From positions 496,001 through 560,000 of the forward strand of contig NZ_CP166245.1 of assembly GCF_033597815.2 (NCBI RefSeq): a stretch of 64,000 nucleotides of DNA, given 5' to 3'. The DNA is from Staphylococcus sp. KG4-3 (GTDB lineage: Bacteria; Bacillota; Bacilli; Staphylococcales; Staphylococcaceae). A model generated the notes under the pieces. It was not told the DNA's origin, searched no databases, and was given only the letters and a program-made list of their open reading frames with translations. The position numbers and the translations under genes were made by a program. Each line of letters opens with the position of its first letter. The first letter of the stretch is position 1. This document shows positions 17,621 through 25,966 of this stretch, piece after piece.

Positions 17621-17755
17621 AGAATATTATACAACCAAGCATTGTGAGATATATGCATGTAATATTTAAATTAGTTTATTTATAGTAACACAAAGGGGAA
17701 ATAAACTGAGCATATATTAAGTGTGCTTAAAAACAACTGAGGTGGGGCTAGTTTT

Positions 17756-19138
17756 ATGACGAATACTTTAAAGAGAGAGTTAAGCAATAGACATATTCAA
17801 CTTATTGCGATTGGCGGAGCAATTGGAACAGGGTTATTCTTAGGGGCAGGACAATCCATAAGTTTAACGGGGCCATCCATTTTACTTACATATATTATTG
17901 TAGGTTTCGTATTATTTATGTTTATGCGTGCAATGGGGGAAATGTTATTACATAACACAGAGTACAAAACATTTGCAGACATCGCACATGATCAAATAGG
18001 TCCTTTTGCGGGATTTGTAACTGGTTGGACATATTGGTTAACCTGGATTACATCTGGTATGGCTGAAATTACAGCAGTTGCAAAATATGTAGAATTTTGG
18101 ATACCAGATTTACCTAACTGGATTACATCTTTATCATGTATTTTGATATTAATGGCATTTAATTTAACAAGTACAAAAATGTTTGGCGAATTAGAATTTT
18201 GGTTCGCAATTATAAAAGTAGTTACAATAATCGCTTTGATTGTTGTAGGTATTGTAATGATAGTATTTGCGATACAGACGCCTTTTGGACAAACGAGTGT
18301 AGCTAATGTTTTTAACAATGGTTCATTCTTTCCACATGGAGCATCAGGCTTTTTCATGTCTTTCCAAATGGTAGTGTTTTCATTTACTGGTATTGAAATT
18401 TTAGGTATTACAGCAGGTGAAACTAAGAATCCAGAAAGAACGATACCGAAAGCGATTAATAGTGTACCTATAAGAATTTTATTATTTTATGTGGGAGCAT
18501 TAGCGGTAATGATGTCTATTATTCCGTGGCAAGATATTGATCCAAATAACAGTCCTTTTGTTAGCTTGTTTGCATTAATTGGTGTGCCATTTGCGGCAGG
18601 GCTTATCAATTTTGTAGTATTAACAGCTGCATCTTCTGCGTGTAATAGTGGTATCTTTGCCAACAGCAGAATACTATTTGGCTTATCAGAGAAAAAGCAA
18701 ACACATCATTTACTGATGAAAACGAATAAAAGAGGCGTACCGTATATCGCAATTTTAGTGACTTGTGCATTATTATCTATAACAGTATTGCTTAATTACT
18801 TAATACCTAATGCAACTCAAGTATTCTTCTATGTAACAGCAATATCAACTATACTGTTAGTTATTGTGTGGATGTTTATCATGCATTCTTATGCGAAATA
18901 TGTTAAATCACATCCAGAAAATCATAAAAAAAGTGCCTTTAAATTACCAGGTGGCATAAACATGGCAAGAATGGTTCAATTATTCTTTGTTTTTGTATTA
19001 ATCATTTTATTCCTTGTTCCCGATACGAGAATGGGTATCGTATTATCACCAATATGGTTTATCTTACTTGCATTAATTTATTTGAGATATACAAGAAAAG
19101 CGCGTAAATTGGAAGTGAAGAGTCAGGGGTATAAGTAG
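17756..19138 (+). CDS. Amino acid permease, CycA/AapA-like
   Basis: 460-residue APC-family permease with 12 hydrophobic segments. The opening ELSNRHIQLIAIGGAIGTGLFLGAG and FSFTGIEILGITAGETKNP are typical of the AAT group; best resemblance by eye is to the D-serine/D-alanine/glycine permeases CycA/AapA. Substrate not provable from sequence. GAGGTGGGG precedes the ATG. It stands alone and has a CodY-like box upstream, fitting induction during amino acid limitation. Confidence 0.8.
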   Translation: MTNTLKRELSNRHIQLIAIGGAIGTGLFLGAGQSISLTGPSILLTYIIVGFVLFMFMRAMGEMLLHNTEYKTFADIAHDQIGPFAGFVTGWTYWLTWITSGMAEITAVAKYVEFWIPDLPNWITSLSCILILMAFNLTSTKMFGELEFWFAIIKVVTIIALIVVGIVMIVFAIQTPFGQTSVANVFNNGSFFPHGASGFFMSFQMVVFSFTGIEILGITAGETKNPERTIPKAINSVPIRILLFYVGALAVMMSIIPWQDIDPNNSPFVSLFALIGVPFAAGLINFVVLTAASSACNSGIFANSRILFGLSEKKQTHHLLMKTNKRGVPYIAILVTCALLSITVLLNYLIPNATQVFFYVTAISTILLVIVWMFIMHSYAKYVKSHPENHKKSAFKLPGGINMARMVQLFFVFVLIILFLVPDTRMGIVLSPIWFILLALIYLRYTRKARKLEVKSQGYK

Positions 19139-19352
19139 GTTATTAGGTTATGTAGTCATCTAAATAGTGGATGGCTAGAGTGAAACAATCCGGGTTCTTA
19201 TGAGCCATTTATTAAAACTTTTATGCATAGACATCAATTCTAAGGTTAGATTAATACAAAGGTACTATTTTAATAAAAGATTATTGTTGTCTTACGACAA
19301 AATTTAATAATACGTTTAAATTTTTTGATTTGTGTGAGGAGGTTAGTTTGAA

Positions 19353-19829
19353 ATGGAAGCTGTATATGCAAAGGATGACCAAGGTGCTTATCAAACATTG
19401 AAAATAACTATTAAGAAAGATAGTGCAACTGTTTTTAATTTATTAAGTACGACTGAGGGTGTTCAGAAATGGTTTCCTCAATTATCATTCAAAGAACGCA
19501 AAGTTGGTGGCAAGATGACATTTCATATGGATGAACAAGACGACGTAGAAATGGAAATTACTGCTTTCGAAGAGAATGTAGCTATTGGTTATACATGGGA
19601 CACCGGTGCAGTAAGATTTGATTTGTATGATAGTGGGAGCGAAACAGTACTTATATTAGATGAATTTTTACCGTTTGACTTTCCGCATATAATTTTAGAT
19701 TTTTCGGGTTGGCAGTTCCAAATGAAAAATTTAAAAAGTGTAGCAGAAACAGGTGAACCCCTAGATCAAAGTGAATATGATTTTGACAGTGTAAAAGATG
19801 AAGTAGAAACAAAACTTGATTTAGGTTAA
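19353..19829 (+). CDS. SRPBCC/AHSA1-family protein
   Basis: 158-residue START-like protein: TIKKDSATVFNLLSTTEGVQKWFPQLSFKERKVGGKMTFHM at the front, then FDLYDSGSETVLILDEFLP and a C-terminal helix. Conserved in staphylococci; function unknown. GAGGAGG lies about 13 bases before ATG 19353. It is unlike the other SRPBCC protein at 5.9 kb apart from the fold. The terminator at 19954 follows. Confidence 0.75.
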   Translation: MEAVYAKDDQGAYQTLKITIKKDSATVFNLLSTTEGVQKWFPQLSFKERKVGGKMTFHMDEQDDVEMEITAFEENVAIGYTWDTGAVRFDLYDSGSETVLILDEFLPFDFPHIILDFSGWQFQMKNLKSVAETGEPLDQSEYDFDSVKDEVETKLDLG

Positions 19830-19953
19830 TTTTTTAATTTAGCGAAATTTAAAAAATAGAGACTAAACAGTTGTATATGTGTAACTAATTTAATAAAGCG
19901 AGTAATGATTTTTAATAGTTTAGTTTTTATTGTGGTAATAGTTGGTTAATACC

Positions 19954-19998
19954 AAAATGAAGCTGGGACATAATGGTTAATGTCCCAGCTCATTTTTT
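19954..19998. terminator. Bidirectional terminator (GCTGGGACAT type)
   Basis: AAAATGA, GCTGGGACAT and ATGTCCCAGCTCATTTTTT form the hairpin often seen between staphylococcal genes. It separates the convergent SRPBCC and small charged protein genes. Confidence 0.9.
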
Positions 19999-20009
19999 AG
20001 TTTATAAAA

Positions 20010-20141
20010 TTAGAATTTATCTTTTAAGTCTTTTGCTTTATCTGAAGCTTGATCTTTCACTTCTTTTTGCTTATCTTTATCGTTCTTTACTTCGTCAACC
20101 TTATCTTTTGCTTTGTCTTTAAACTCGTCAAATTTACTCAT
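20010..20141 (-). CDS. Small charged CsbD-like protein
   Basis: 43 residues, almost all Lys, Asp and Glu (MSKFDEFKDKAKDK...), an amphipathic helical pattern as in CsbD/YjbJ and related general-stress proteins, but too short to assign firmly. ATG 20141 was chosen because AAAGGAGG lies just upstream, so the longer frame to 20192 is not the start. Upstream GTTTAC is followed 12 bases later by GTGGAA, only loosely like a sigma-B promoter. Confidence 0.65.
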   Translation of the reverse strand: MSKFDEFKDKAKDKVDEVKNDKDKQKEVKDQASDKAKDLKDKF

Positions 20142-20404
20142 TATAAAAACCTCCTTTAAGATTTGTGACACAAGTAGTTTTCCACTTATCAATGCAAGTA
20201 AACATTTTTATTTAAATTAATTGAAAAAGATAAGAAGATAATAGTGTTATTTTTATTAGAAAACTATAGTATATCGACTTTTTGGTGATTTAGTTAGTTA
20301 CGAAAAATAAGTGACGATTTTAATAAAAAAGTAGAGAAAATAGAACATATATTTTATAATATGATAGATTAAAAGCAAGTTAATAATTTAATGGAGGTCT
20401 AAGC

Positions 20405-20758
20405 ATGGAATATACTTTACCTAATTGTCCAGAATGTGATTCAAGTTATACATACGAAGATGGAAATTTATTTGTTTGTCCTATGTGTGGTCACGAATGG
20501 TCTGAAGCTGAAAATAATGAGAATAAAGAAGCTCAAATTACAAGAGATGTGAATGGGCAGGAACTAGTTGACGGGGATGCTGTTACAGTTATTAAAGATT
20601 TAAAAGTAAAAGGTACATCATTTGTAATCAAACAAGGTACAAAAGTAAAAAGTATAAAAATAGTGGAGCCTGACGATGGTCATGACATCGACGCGAAAGT
20701 TGATAAAATCGGACTAGTGGGATTAAAATCTTCACTTGTAAAGAAATTAAAAGGCTAG
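20405..20758 (+). CDS. PhnA-family zinc-ribbon protein (YjdM-like)
   Basis: 117 residues. The N-terminal zinc ribbon has CPEC (residues 8-11) and CPMC (27-30); the C-terminal domain DVNGQELVDGDAVTVIKDLKVKGTS..IKQGTKVK is the PhnA fold. Despite the old alkylphosphonate name, the family has no firm role in phosphonate use and no phn genes are nearby. GGAGG precedes ATG 20405. A GC-rich imperfect hairpin ending in CCCTTTTTT at about 20791-20842 probably terminates it. Confidence 0.8.
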   Translation: MEYTLPNCPECDSSYTYEDGNLFVCPMCGHEWSEAENNENKEAQITRDVNGQELVDGDAVTVIKDLKVKGTSFVIKQGTKVKSIKIVEPDDGHDIDAKVDKIGLVGLKSSLVKKLKG

Positions 20759-20992
20759 AGCAAAATTAAGTATAAAATAATAACTCTGAGGGATGGGATA
20801 AGGACCTGATTTAAATGAGGATTCGTTGTCTCGCCCTTTTTTGTTATTTATATTTAGTAAAGTTAAATAGCTGATAGATTACTGTAGTATATGAACAAAT
20901 GTAATTACTCCGTAATAAATATGATATTACATATTAAAACAACATGTTGTATATATTTCTATATGTTATTATAAATCTAACTATGTAAACAT

Positions 20993-21223
20993 TTGTTACT
21001 GAGATTTACTACAATTGGTGCTGTAATATTCTTTGCTGTTGCAGTTAGTGAAGTTTTAACTAAATTAAGTTTATCAAATAATATCTCATTTCTTACAGAG
21101 GTGGCGGATACACCAGCTTGGTTAACACTATTACTCATAGGTGTAAGTATTACAATTATTGCTGGTCCTTTAACGCCTGCTATTATATTAGGTTACTTCC
21201 CGAAATATAAAGATAAAAATTAA
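20993..21223 (+). CDS. Small two-helix membrane protein
   Basis: 76 residues with two hydrophobic segments (TIGAVIFFAVAVSEVL and WLTLLLIGVSITIIAGPLTPAIILGYF) and a charged end. No family recognised. The only in-frame start near the 5' end is TTG 20993, and no good ribosome site precedes it, so the start is uncertain or the 5' end has decayed. A terminator-like hairpin follows, which favours a real transcript. Confidence 0.45.
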   Translation: MLLRFTTIGAVIFFAVAVSEVLTKLSLSNNISFLTEVADTPAWLTLLLIGVSITIIAGPLTPAIILGYFPKYKDKN

Positions 21224-21277
21224 AGTGACAAAAGAGTGTTTTATGTCTGAAGTGAAATGAATCAAATAATAAGTCTA

Positions 21278-21315
21278 AGCTACTAATTTCAATTTCTTTA
21301 AAGAATTTAGTGGCT
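21278..21315 (+). terminator. Hairpin after the small membrane protein gene
   Basis: AGC-ACTAA-TTC on the left pairs with GAA-TTAGT-GCT on the right around a short loop, followed by ATTTTAAT. Confidence 0.5.
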
Positions 21316-21505
21316 ATTTTAATGTATTAATTATTTAGATATTTTAATCTTTATGTGTAAAAAGTATTTTAAATAGGTGCATAAAAGAAATTGTTTTTAT
21401 ATACTATGTGTAATTAAAATATTGTGAAAATTTTCGTAATATCATACTTTGCTAGATTATATCGAGAGAATTTTCATAGTAATAAGGGGCTTAGAAGACA
21501 ATATT

Positions 21506-22813
21506 ATGAAAAATCAGATGCACATTGTTTCACTTATTTATAGTACAGGTTTACATCCTGCTTCGTGGAGACTAGAAAACTCTAGAATTGATGAAATAGG
21601 GCAAATTACATATCAACAAAAAATTGCTAAAATTGCAGAACGTGGTTGTTTAGATGCTATATTTTTAGCAGATGGGCAATATATTTCTCAAGAAAATACA
21701 GGGAATTTATCTTATTTCTTAGAACCTATCACTACCTTGACTGCTATTTCACAAGTAACGAAACATATTGGGTTAATAGCAACCTTATCTTCTACATTTT
21801 ATGATCCATACAATACAGCACGCTTAATAGGTAGTCTAGATCATATAAGTCATGGAAGAGCAGGTATTAATATTGTTACCTCACAATTTGATAATGAAGC
21901 AGGTAATCATTCAATGACGCAACTTCCTCCTTTAAATGAAAGGTATAAAAAAGCAGAAGAATTTGTACATGTATTAAAACAATTGTGGCAATCGTTTGAT
22001 AGTCATGCACTAATTAATGATAAAAAGTCTGGAAGAGGAATAGAGTGGTCCTTAATAAATGAAATTAATCATGAAGGAGAATATTTTAAGGTGAAGGGTC
22101 CTATTAATTTACCATCTAGTCCTCAAATATATCCAGTTTTGTGTCAAGCTGGTACTTCGATTCCAGGTCGTGATTTTGCTTCGAAAGCTGTAGATATGAT
22201 TTTTTCAGTAGCTTGGAATAAGGTAGACGCTAAGAGATTTTTGAAAGATATCGAGAAACGAGTAGAACAGCTTAATAATTCTGAAAGTAGACCATTGATT
22301 TTACCAGGTTTGACTGTTTATGTTGCAGATACGATGGAAGAAGCTAAAGAAAAAAGAGCGACACTAGATAGACTCATAGATGTGAATGAAAAAATTAAGC
22401 AGATTGAACAAAGTATAGGACAAAGTGTTGAGGGATGGGATTTTGATGCTGTAGTACCGTCTTTACCATCCTATGATAAATTAACGACAAAAGTTGTGTC
22501 GAAAGCGCGGTATGAAGCGATACGAAGTACTATAGAAACAGAATCGCTTACATTAAGAGAACTAGCACAGCGTGTGAGTACATGGATGGGACATAAGACA
22601 ATTGTTGGAGACCCAATAACAGTGGCAGATATGATGCAAGAATGGTTTGAAGAGGAGTGTTGTGATGGTTTTACACTTATGCCGCCTACATATCCAGATA
22701 TGTTTGAAGCTTTTATTGATAAAGTAATTCCTATATTGCAAGAACGTGGTTTATTTAGAAAAACGTATACGGGAACAACTTTGAGAGAAAATTTACAATG
22801 CGTAGTGGAATAG
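21506..22813 (+). CDS. LLM-class flavin-dependent monooxygenase (NtaA/SnaA/DszA-like)
   Basis: 435-residue bacterial luciferase-like monooxygenase of the NtaA/SnaA/DszA branch: LYSTGLHPASWRL at the start, DAIFLADGQY, GRAGINIVTSQFDNEAGNH and SPQIYPVLCQAGTSIPGRDFA. Such enzymes use FMNH2 from a separate reductase to oxidise aminopolycarboxylates, sulfur compounds or similar; the substrate is not known here. ATG 21506 fits the family N-terminus; the upstream TTG 21449 has no better ribosome site. A flavodoxin-fold reductase lies 300 bases downstream on the same strand. The gap 22814-23114 has no clear terminator. Confidence 0.8.
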   Translation: MKNQMHIVSLIYSTGLHPASWRLENSRIDEIGQITYQQKIAKIAERGCLDAIFLADGQYISQENTGNLSYFLEPITTLTAISQVTKHIGLIATLSSTFYDPYNTARLIGSLDHISHGRAGINIVTSQFDNEAGNHSMTQLPPLNERYKKAEEFVHVLKQLWQSFDSHALINDKKSGRGIEWSLINEINHEGEYFKVKGPINLPSSPQIYPVLCQAGTSIPGRDFASKAVDMIFSVAWNKVDAKRFLKDIEKRVEQLNNSESRPLILPGLTVYVADTMEEAKEKRATLDRLIDVNEKIKQIEQSIGQSVEGWDFDAVVPSLPSYDKLTTKVVSKARYEAIRSTIETESLTLRELAQRVSTWMGHKTIVGDPITVADMMQEWFEEECCDGFTLMPPTYPDMFEAFIDKVIPILQERGLFRKTYTGTTLRENLQCVVE

Positions 22814-23114
22814 TGTGTTAATGCAGAATATAATAGCAAAACGAGCTATAAAATTTCATGAAACAAATAAATGTCAAATTCTATTGAGGTATAGAAATTG
22901 AGTTTATTTTTAATCAGAGAAAGTTATATCTCTAGTTTTATCGTTATAATGCAGTTTCATAATTATTTTTAAAATAATGTTATAAAATATTGCACCAAAT
23001 TTTTAATTCTATAAATGAAAAATATTGAATTAATTTATGGTTTTAGTAACTAGTTTATGCATGTTATATAGTGGTAAGTATAAATATAATGACTATATAA
23101 AGAGGGTGCTTTTT

Positions 23115-23732
23115 ATGAAAGTAATCATTTTAAATACTACATTAAAAAATGGAACTGAATTATCACATACTGAAGCTTTGGCCAGTGAGGCAGCAAGTAT
23201 TTTTGAATCAGAAGGCGTAGATGTAGAGATGCTTAGAGTAAATGACTATAGTATATCTTATGGTATAGATGATGATATGGGGGGAGATGATGAGTGGCCC
23301 CAAATATTAGAAAAAGTAATAGACGCTGATATTGTAATTATTGGTACTCCTTTGTGGCTTGGCGAAAAAAGTAGTGTAGCAACTTTAGTTATAGAAAGAC
23401 TTTATGGTTCTAGTAAATTAGAGAATAATAAAGGACAATCTATTTTCTATAATAAAGTGGGGGGCGTTATTGTAACTGGCAATGAGGATGGTGCCAAACA
23501 TGCTTCTGCTTCTATTATTTATGGTTTATCACATATCGGTTTTACGATTCCTCCAAACGTTGATGCGTATTGGGTAGGAGAAGCTGGCCCCGGTCCTTCT
23601 TATATGGATATAAATCATGAAAATGAATTCACTAAAAGACATATCAAATGGCTTGCCTATAATACAATGCACATGGCTACAATGTTGAAAAAAACGCCAT
23701 TACCAAATAAAGGTAATAAATTAAATGAATAA
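23115..23732 (+). CDS. Flavodoxin-fold NAD(P)H-dependent reductase
   Basis: 205-residue flavodoxin-like protein (KVIILNTTLKNGTELSHTEAL, ADIVIIGTPLWLGEKSS for the FMN phosphate and ring, then TGNEDGAKHASASIIYGLSHIGF). It belongs to the NADPH-dependent FMN reductase group and may supply FMNH2 to the monooxygenase upstream. ATG 23115 was chosen because AGAGGGTG lies a few bases before it; the longer frame begins in AT-rich noncoding-like sequence. Ends at a strong terminator. Confidence 0.75.
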   Translation: MKVIILNTTLKNGTELSHTEALASEAASIFESEGVDVEMLRVNDYSISYGIDDDMGGDDEWPQILEKVIDADIVIIGTPLWLGEKSSVATLVIERLYGSSKLENNKGQSIFYNKVGGVIVTGNEDGAKHASASIIYGLSHIGFTIPPNVDAYWVGEAGPGPSYMDINHENEFTKRHIKWLAYNTMHMATMLKKTPLPNKGNKLNE

Positions 23733-23749
23733 AATAAAATGAAACATTT

Positions 23750-23794
23750 TAATGGACTCTTTTTTAAAGCGAAAACTTAAAAAAAGAGTCCATT
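23750..23794. terminator. Terminator after the flavodoxin reductase
   Basis: AATGGACTCTTTTTT pairs with AAAAAAAGAGTCCATT, 15 bp, usable from both sides (convergent with the azoreductase gene). Confidence 0.85.
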
Positions 23795-23833
23795 ATTTCT
23801 TCATATAAAAGCTTAGTCTATTAATATTTTTTA

Positions 23834-24475
23834 TTATAAATCATAAAAAGCTGTAAAATTTTGATCTAAGTTGGTTTCAGCATTTTGTAAAACAGTCGAT
23901 TCAGGCAATATTGCTGTTCCTTGAGCGCGAACAATATAAAAATCATCAAATGCCATAATATCTGTAAACATGGCTTGTAGATATTGATAAGAAAATTCTA
24001 AAGGTTTATAACGATCGTCGTTTGTATAAATTGAGCCACTAGCTTGTAAATATAGAGCTTTATAGTTATCAGTCATCAAGCCGACTGAACCATCAGAGGT
24101 ATATTTAAATGTTTGGCGTGCAATCATAATATTGTCTATATAATCTTTCAAACGAGACGTAATATTAAAATTGTGAAGCGGCGAAATAATCACTATTCTA
24201 TGATGTGACTTAAATTGTGAAAGTAAAGATGATGTCATATCAGATATTTGTTGTTCTTCTATTGTCAGTGATTCGTTTTCACGTTGCTTGTTCCAAATAT
24301 TTAACAACTGTGTAGATTCTAGACGAGGTAAATTAATTTCGTATAGATTTAATATTTCTGGTATTTCATTTGGAAAAGTCTCTTTATATTTTGTTAAAAA
24401 TATATGTTGTAGTTTGTAAGAAAAATTATCTTTATTTTCGAAATTAGGATGAGCGTTAATTATTAAAGTTTTCAT
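23834..24475 (-). CDS. FMN-dependent NADH-azoreductase-like flavoprotein
   Basis: 213-residue flavodoxin-fold quinone/azo reductase: TLIINAHPNFENKDNFSYKL at the N-terminus, RIVIISPLHNFNITSRLKDYIDNIMIARQTFKYT (FMN-binding loop of the AzoR/AcpD type) and YLQASGSIY. It probably reduces quinones or azo compounds with NADH. Divergent from a WYL-type regulator 80 bases away that is likely to control it. Standard length for the family. Confidence 0.78.
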   Translation of the reverse strand: MKTLIINAHPNFENKDNFSYKLQHIFLTKYKETFPNEIPEILNLYEINLPRLESTQLLNIWNKQRENESLTIEEQQISDMTSSLLSQFKSHHRIVIISPLHNFNITSRLKDYIDNIMIARQTFKYTSDGSVGLMTDNYKALYLQASGSIYTNDDRYKPLEFSYQYLQAMFTDIMAFDDFYIVRAQGTAILPESTVLQNAETNLDQNFTAFYDL

Positions 24476-24555
24476 AGTACATACTCCTTAGTTATTTGAT
24501 AAGATAAGTATAAAATTTAAAGGTGTCTAAATACGGCACCATTGAAGGAGGTATT

Positions 24556-25488
24556 ATGAAAAAATCTGAAAGACTTAATCAAGAACTCATTTTCTTAAGT
24601 AATAAATCTACTTTTCATTTAAAAGATATTATGCAGGCTTTTAATATTTCTAAAAGAACTGCACTTAGAGATATTCAAGAACTTGAAACAATGGGTTTGG
24701 CACTTTATGTAGAAAATGGCCGATATGGCGGTTATAAATTAATTTCTCAAAATTTATTAACACCTATTTATTTTAAAAATAATGAAATTTTGGCTATATT
24801 TTTTGCGCTTAAAGCTTTAGATATATTATCTACGACCCCCTTTGAAAAATCTTATAAGCAAATAAAAGAAAAATTATTTGCTAGTCTACCCGATCAAAAG
24901 CAAAATGATATTGCCAAAGTATTAAAATATATTCATTATTACAATGTAGCACCAATTAATAACTCAGTTTATTTAGATCAAATATTAACATCGATTATGA
25001 ATGAGAATAGTGTCTATATTACTTATACGCAATATAAATACGAAGAAACAGAACTTCAAATTTATGATTTGTTTTATAGAAATGGGATATGGTTCTGTAG
25101 TGCTTATGACCTAAATAAACATGTCTGGGGTACATATCGTTGTGATTATATCGTGGATTTAGAGACTAATGAAGATGGAGACACGTTTTCTAGACAAAAA
25201 TTAGAGGAGATTAAGCAACATCACGAAGAAACATTTAATGACATACCGTTCAAATGCAAATTAACGACTTTTGGAATAGAACTATTTTTGAAGAAAAACT
25301 ACCCGAATATGAAATTGGAATATATTGAAAATACCCCTTACATTGTAGGAGGATACAATAATGAAGAATTGGGTTATATGACTGATTACTTAATTTCACT
25401 AGGGGAACATGTGGAGATTGTTTATCCGGAGCAACTCAAACGAAATTATATAACGAAGTTAAATAATATTTTAAAGAAATATGAATAA
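24556..25488 (+). CDS. YafY-type HTH/WYL-domain transcriptional regulator
   Basis: 310 residues. N-terminal HTH (LKDIMQAFNISKRTALRDIQELETMGLALYVENGRYGGYKLI) of the DeoR/YafY type, then a WYL-like effector domain with IYDLFYRNGIWFCSAYDLNKHVWGTYR and a C-terminal extension. ATG 24556 is preceded by GAAGGAGGT at 6-base spacing, so the upstream in-frame start at 24523 is rejected. It is divergent from the azoreductase-like gene, its probable target. Confidence 0.78.
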   Translation: MKKSERLNQELIFLSNKSTFHLKDIMQAFNISKRTALRDIQELETMGLALYVENGRYGGYKLISQNLLTPIYFKNNEILAIFFALKALDILSTTPFEKSYKQIKEKLFASLPDQKQNDIAKVLKYIHYYNVAPINNSVYLDQILTSIMNENSVYITYTQYKYEETELQIYDLFYRNGIWFCSAYDLNKHVWGTYRCDYIVDLETNEDGDTFSRQKLEEIKQHHEETFNDIPFKCKLTTFGIELFLKKNYPNMKLEYIENTPYIVGGYNNEELGYMTDYLISLGEHVEIVYPEQLKRNYITKLNNILKKYE

Positions 25489-25587
25489 TCAAATGTGTAT
25501 GCTATTAAGATAGCTCGTATAAGTAATAGAATAAACAGTGATTATAACATGCCGTTATGTATGAAGAGAAGCGAGGTGATGAAATTA

Positions 25588-25760
25588 TTACATCACTGCC
25601 AAACTGTCGACAAATTCTCCAACTTTGTTAGCTGTTTTTTGTGCATGCTTTCCGCGGTCACTGACTCAGTCTGTAGTCTTCTGCTAGTGCTCTTCCCGCA
25701 AGACTCGCCCAAATCACTGCTAATATTACACTGGCAAGACCATAATATTAAATTAAACGG
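25588..25760. mobile_element. GC-rich stretch, possible insertion-sequence remnant in a terminator
   Basis: This stretch is clearly richer in G+C than its flanks. Its left part (AACTGTC.ACAA...CTTTGTT...GTTTTTTGTGCAT) is similar over about 50 bases to the hxlB terminator region at 43552-43600; after that comes GCTTTCCGCGG...CTTCCCGC, reminiscent of repeat elements and IS ends in Bacillaceae. On the minus strand short frames such as GLASVILAVIWASLAGRALAEDYRLSQ are open but interrupted. No transposase is readable. Interpretation is inference. Confidence 0.35.
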
Positions 25761-25859
25761 TGGCGGTGTTTATCATGTTGAATAAATCAATTGATAAAAG
25801 AGCTAACTTTGGTATGAATGAACACTGCTATTTAAAAAAATAACTATACAAATATTAAA

Positions 25860-25907
25860 TAGACAAACCTTAGGGGAGCTAGGCACTGAACCCCTAAAGT
25901 TTGTCTA
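25860..25907. repeat. Long stable hairpin
   Basis: TAGACAAAC-TTAGGGG pairs with CCCCTAA-GTTTGTCTA at 16 of 17 positions around a 14-base loop. No T-run on the plus strand. With the next hairpin it may form the 3' end of an unannotated transcript. Confidence 0.6.
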
Positions 25908-25918
25908 TCTTCTGGAAG

Positions 25919-25952
25919 GGAGGTAATGACATTATTACTTCCTTTTTTATTA
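25919..25952 (+). terminator. Terminator-like hairpin before the MFS gene
   Basis: GGAGGTAAT and ATTACTTCC pair with one mismatch and are followed by TTTTTTATT on the plus strand. The nearest upstream gene on that strand is the WYL regulator, 430 bases away. Confidence 0.6.
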
Positions 25953-25966
25953 TAATTTAGAACATA

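Noticed and set aside
25495..25785. 96-codon frame on the plus strand after the WYL regulator
   Set aside because: It runs through the GC-rich remnant and shows no recognisable domain or good ribosome site; composition looks noncoding.
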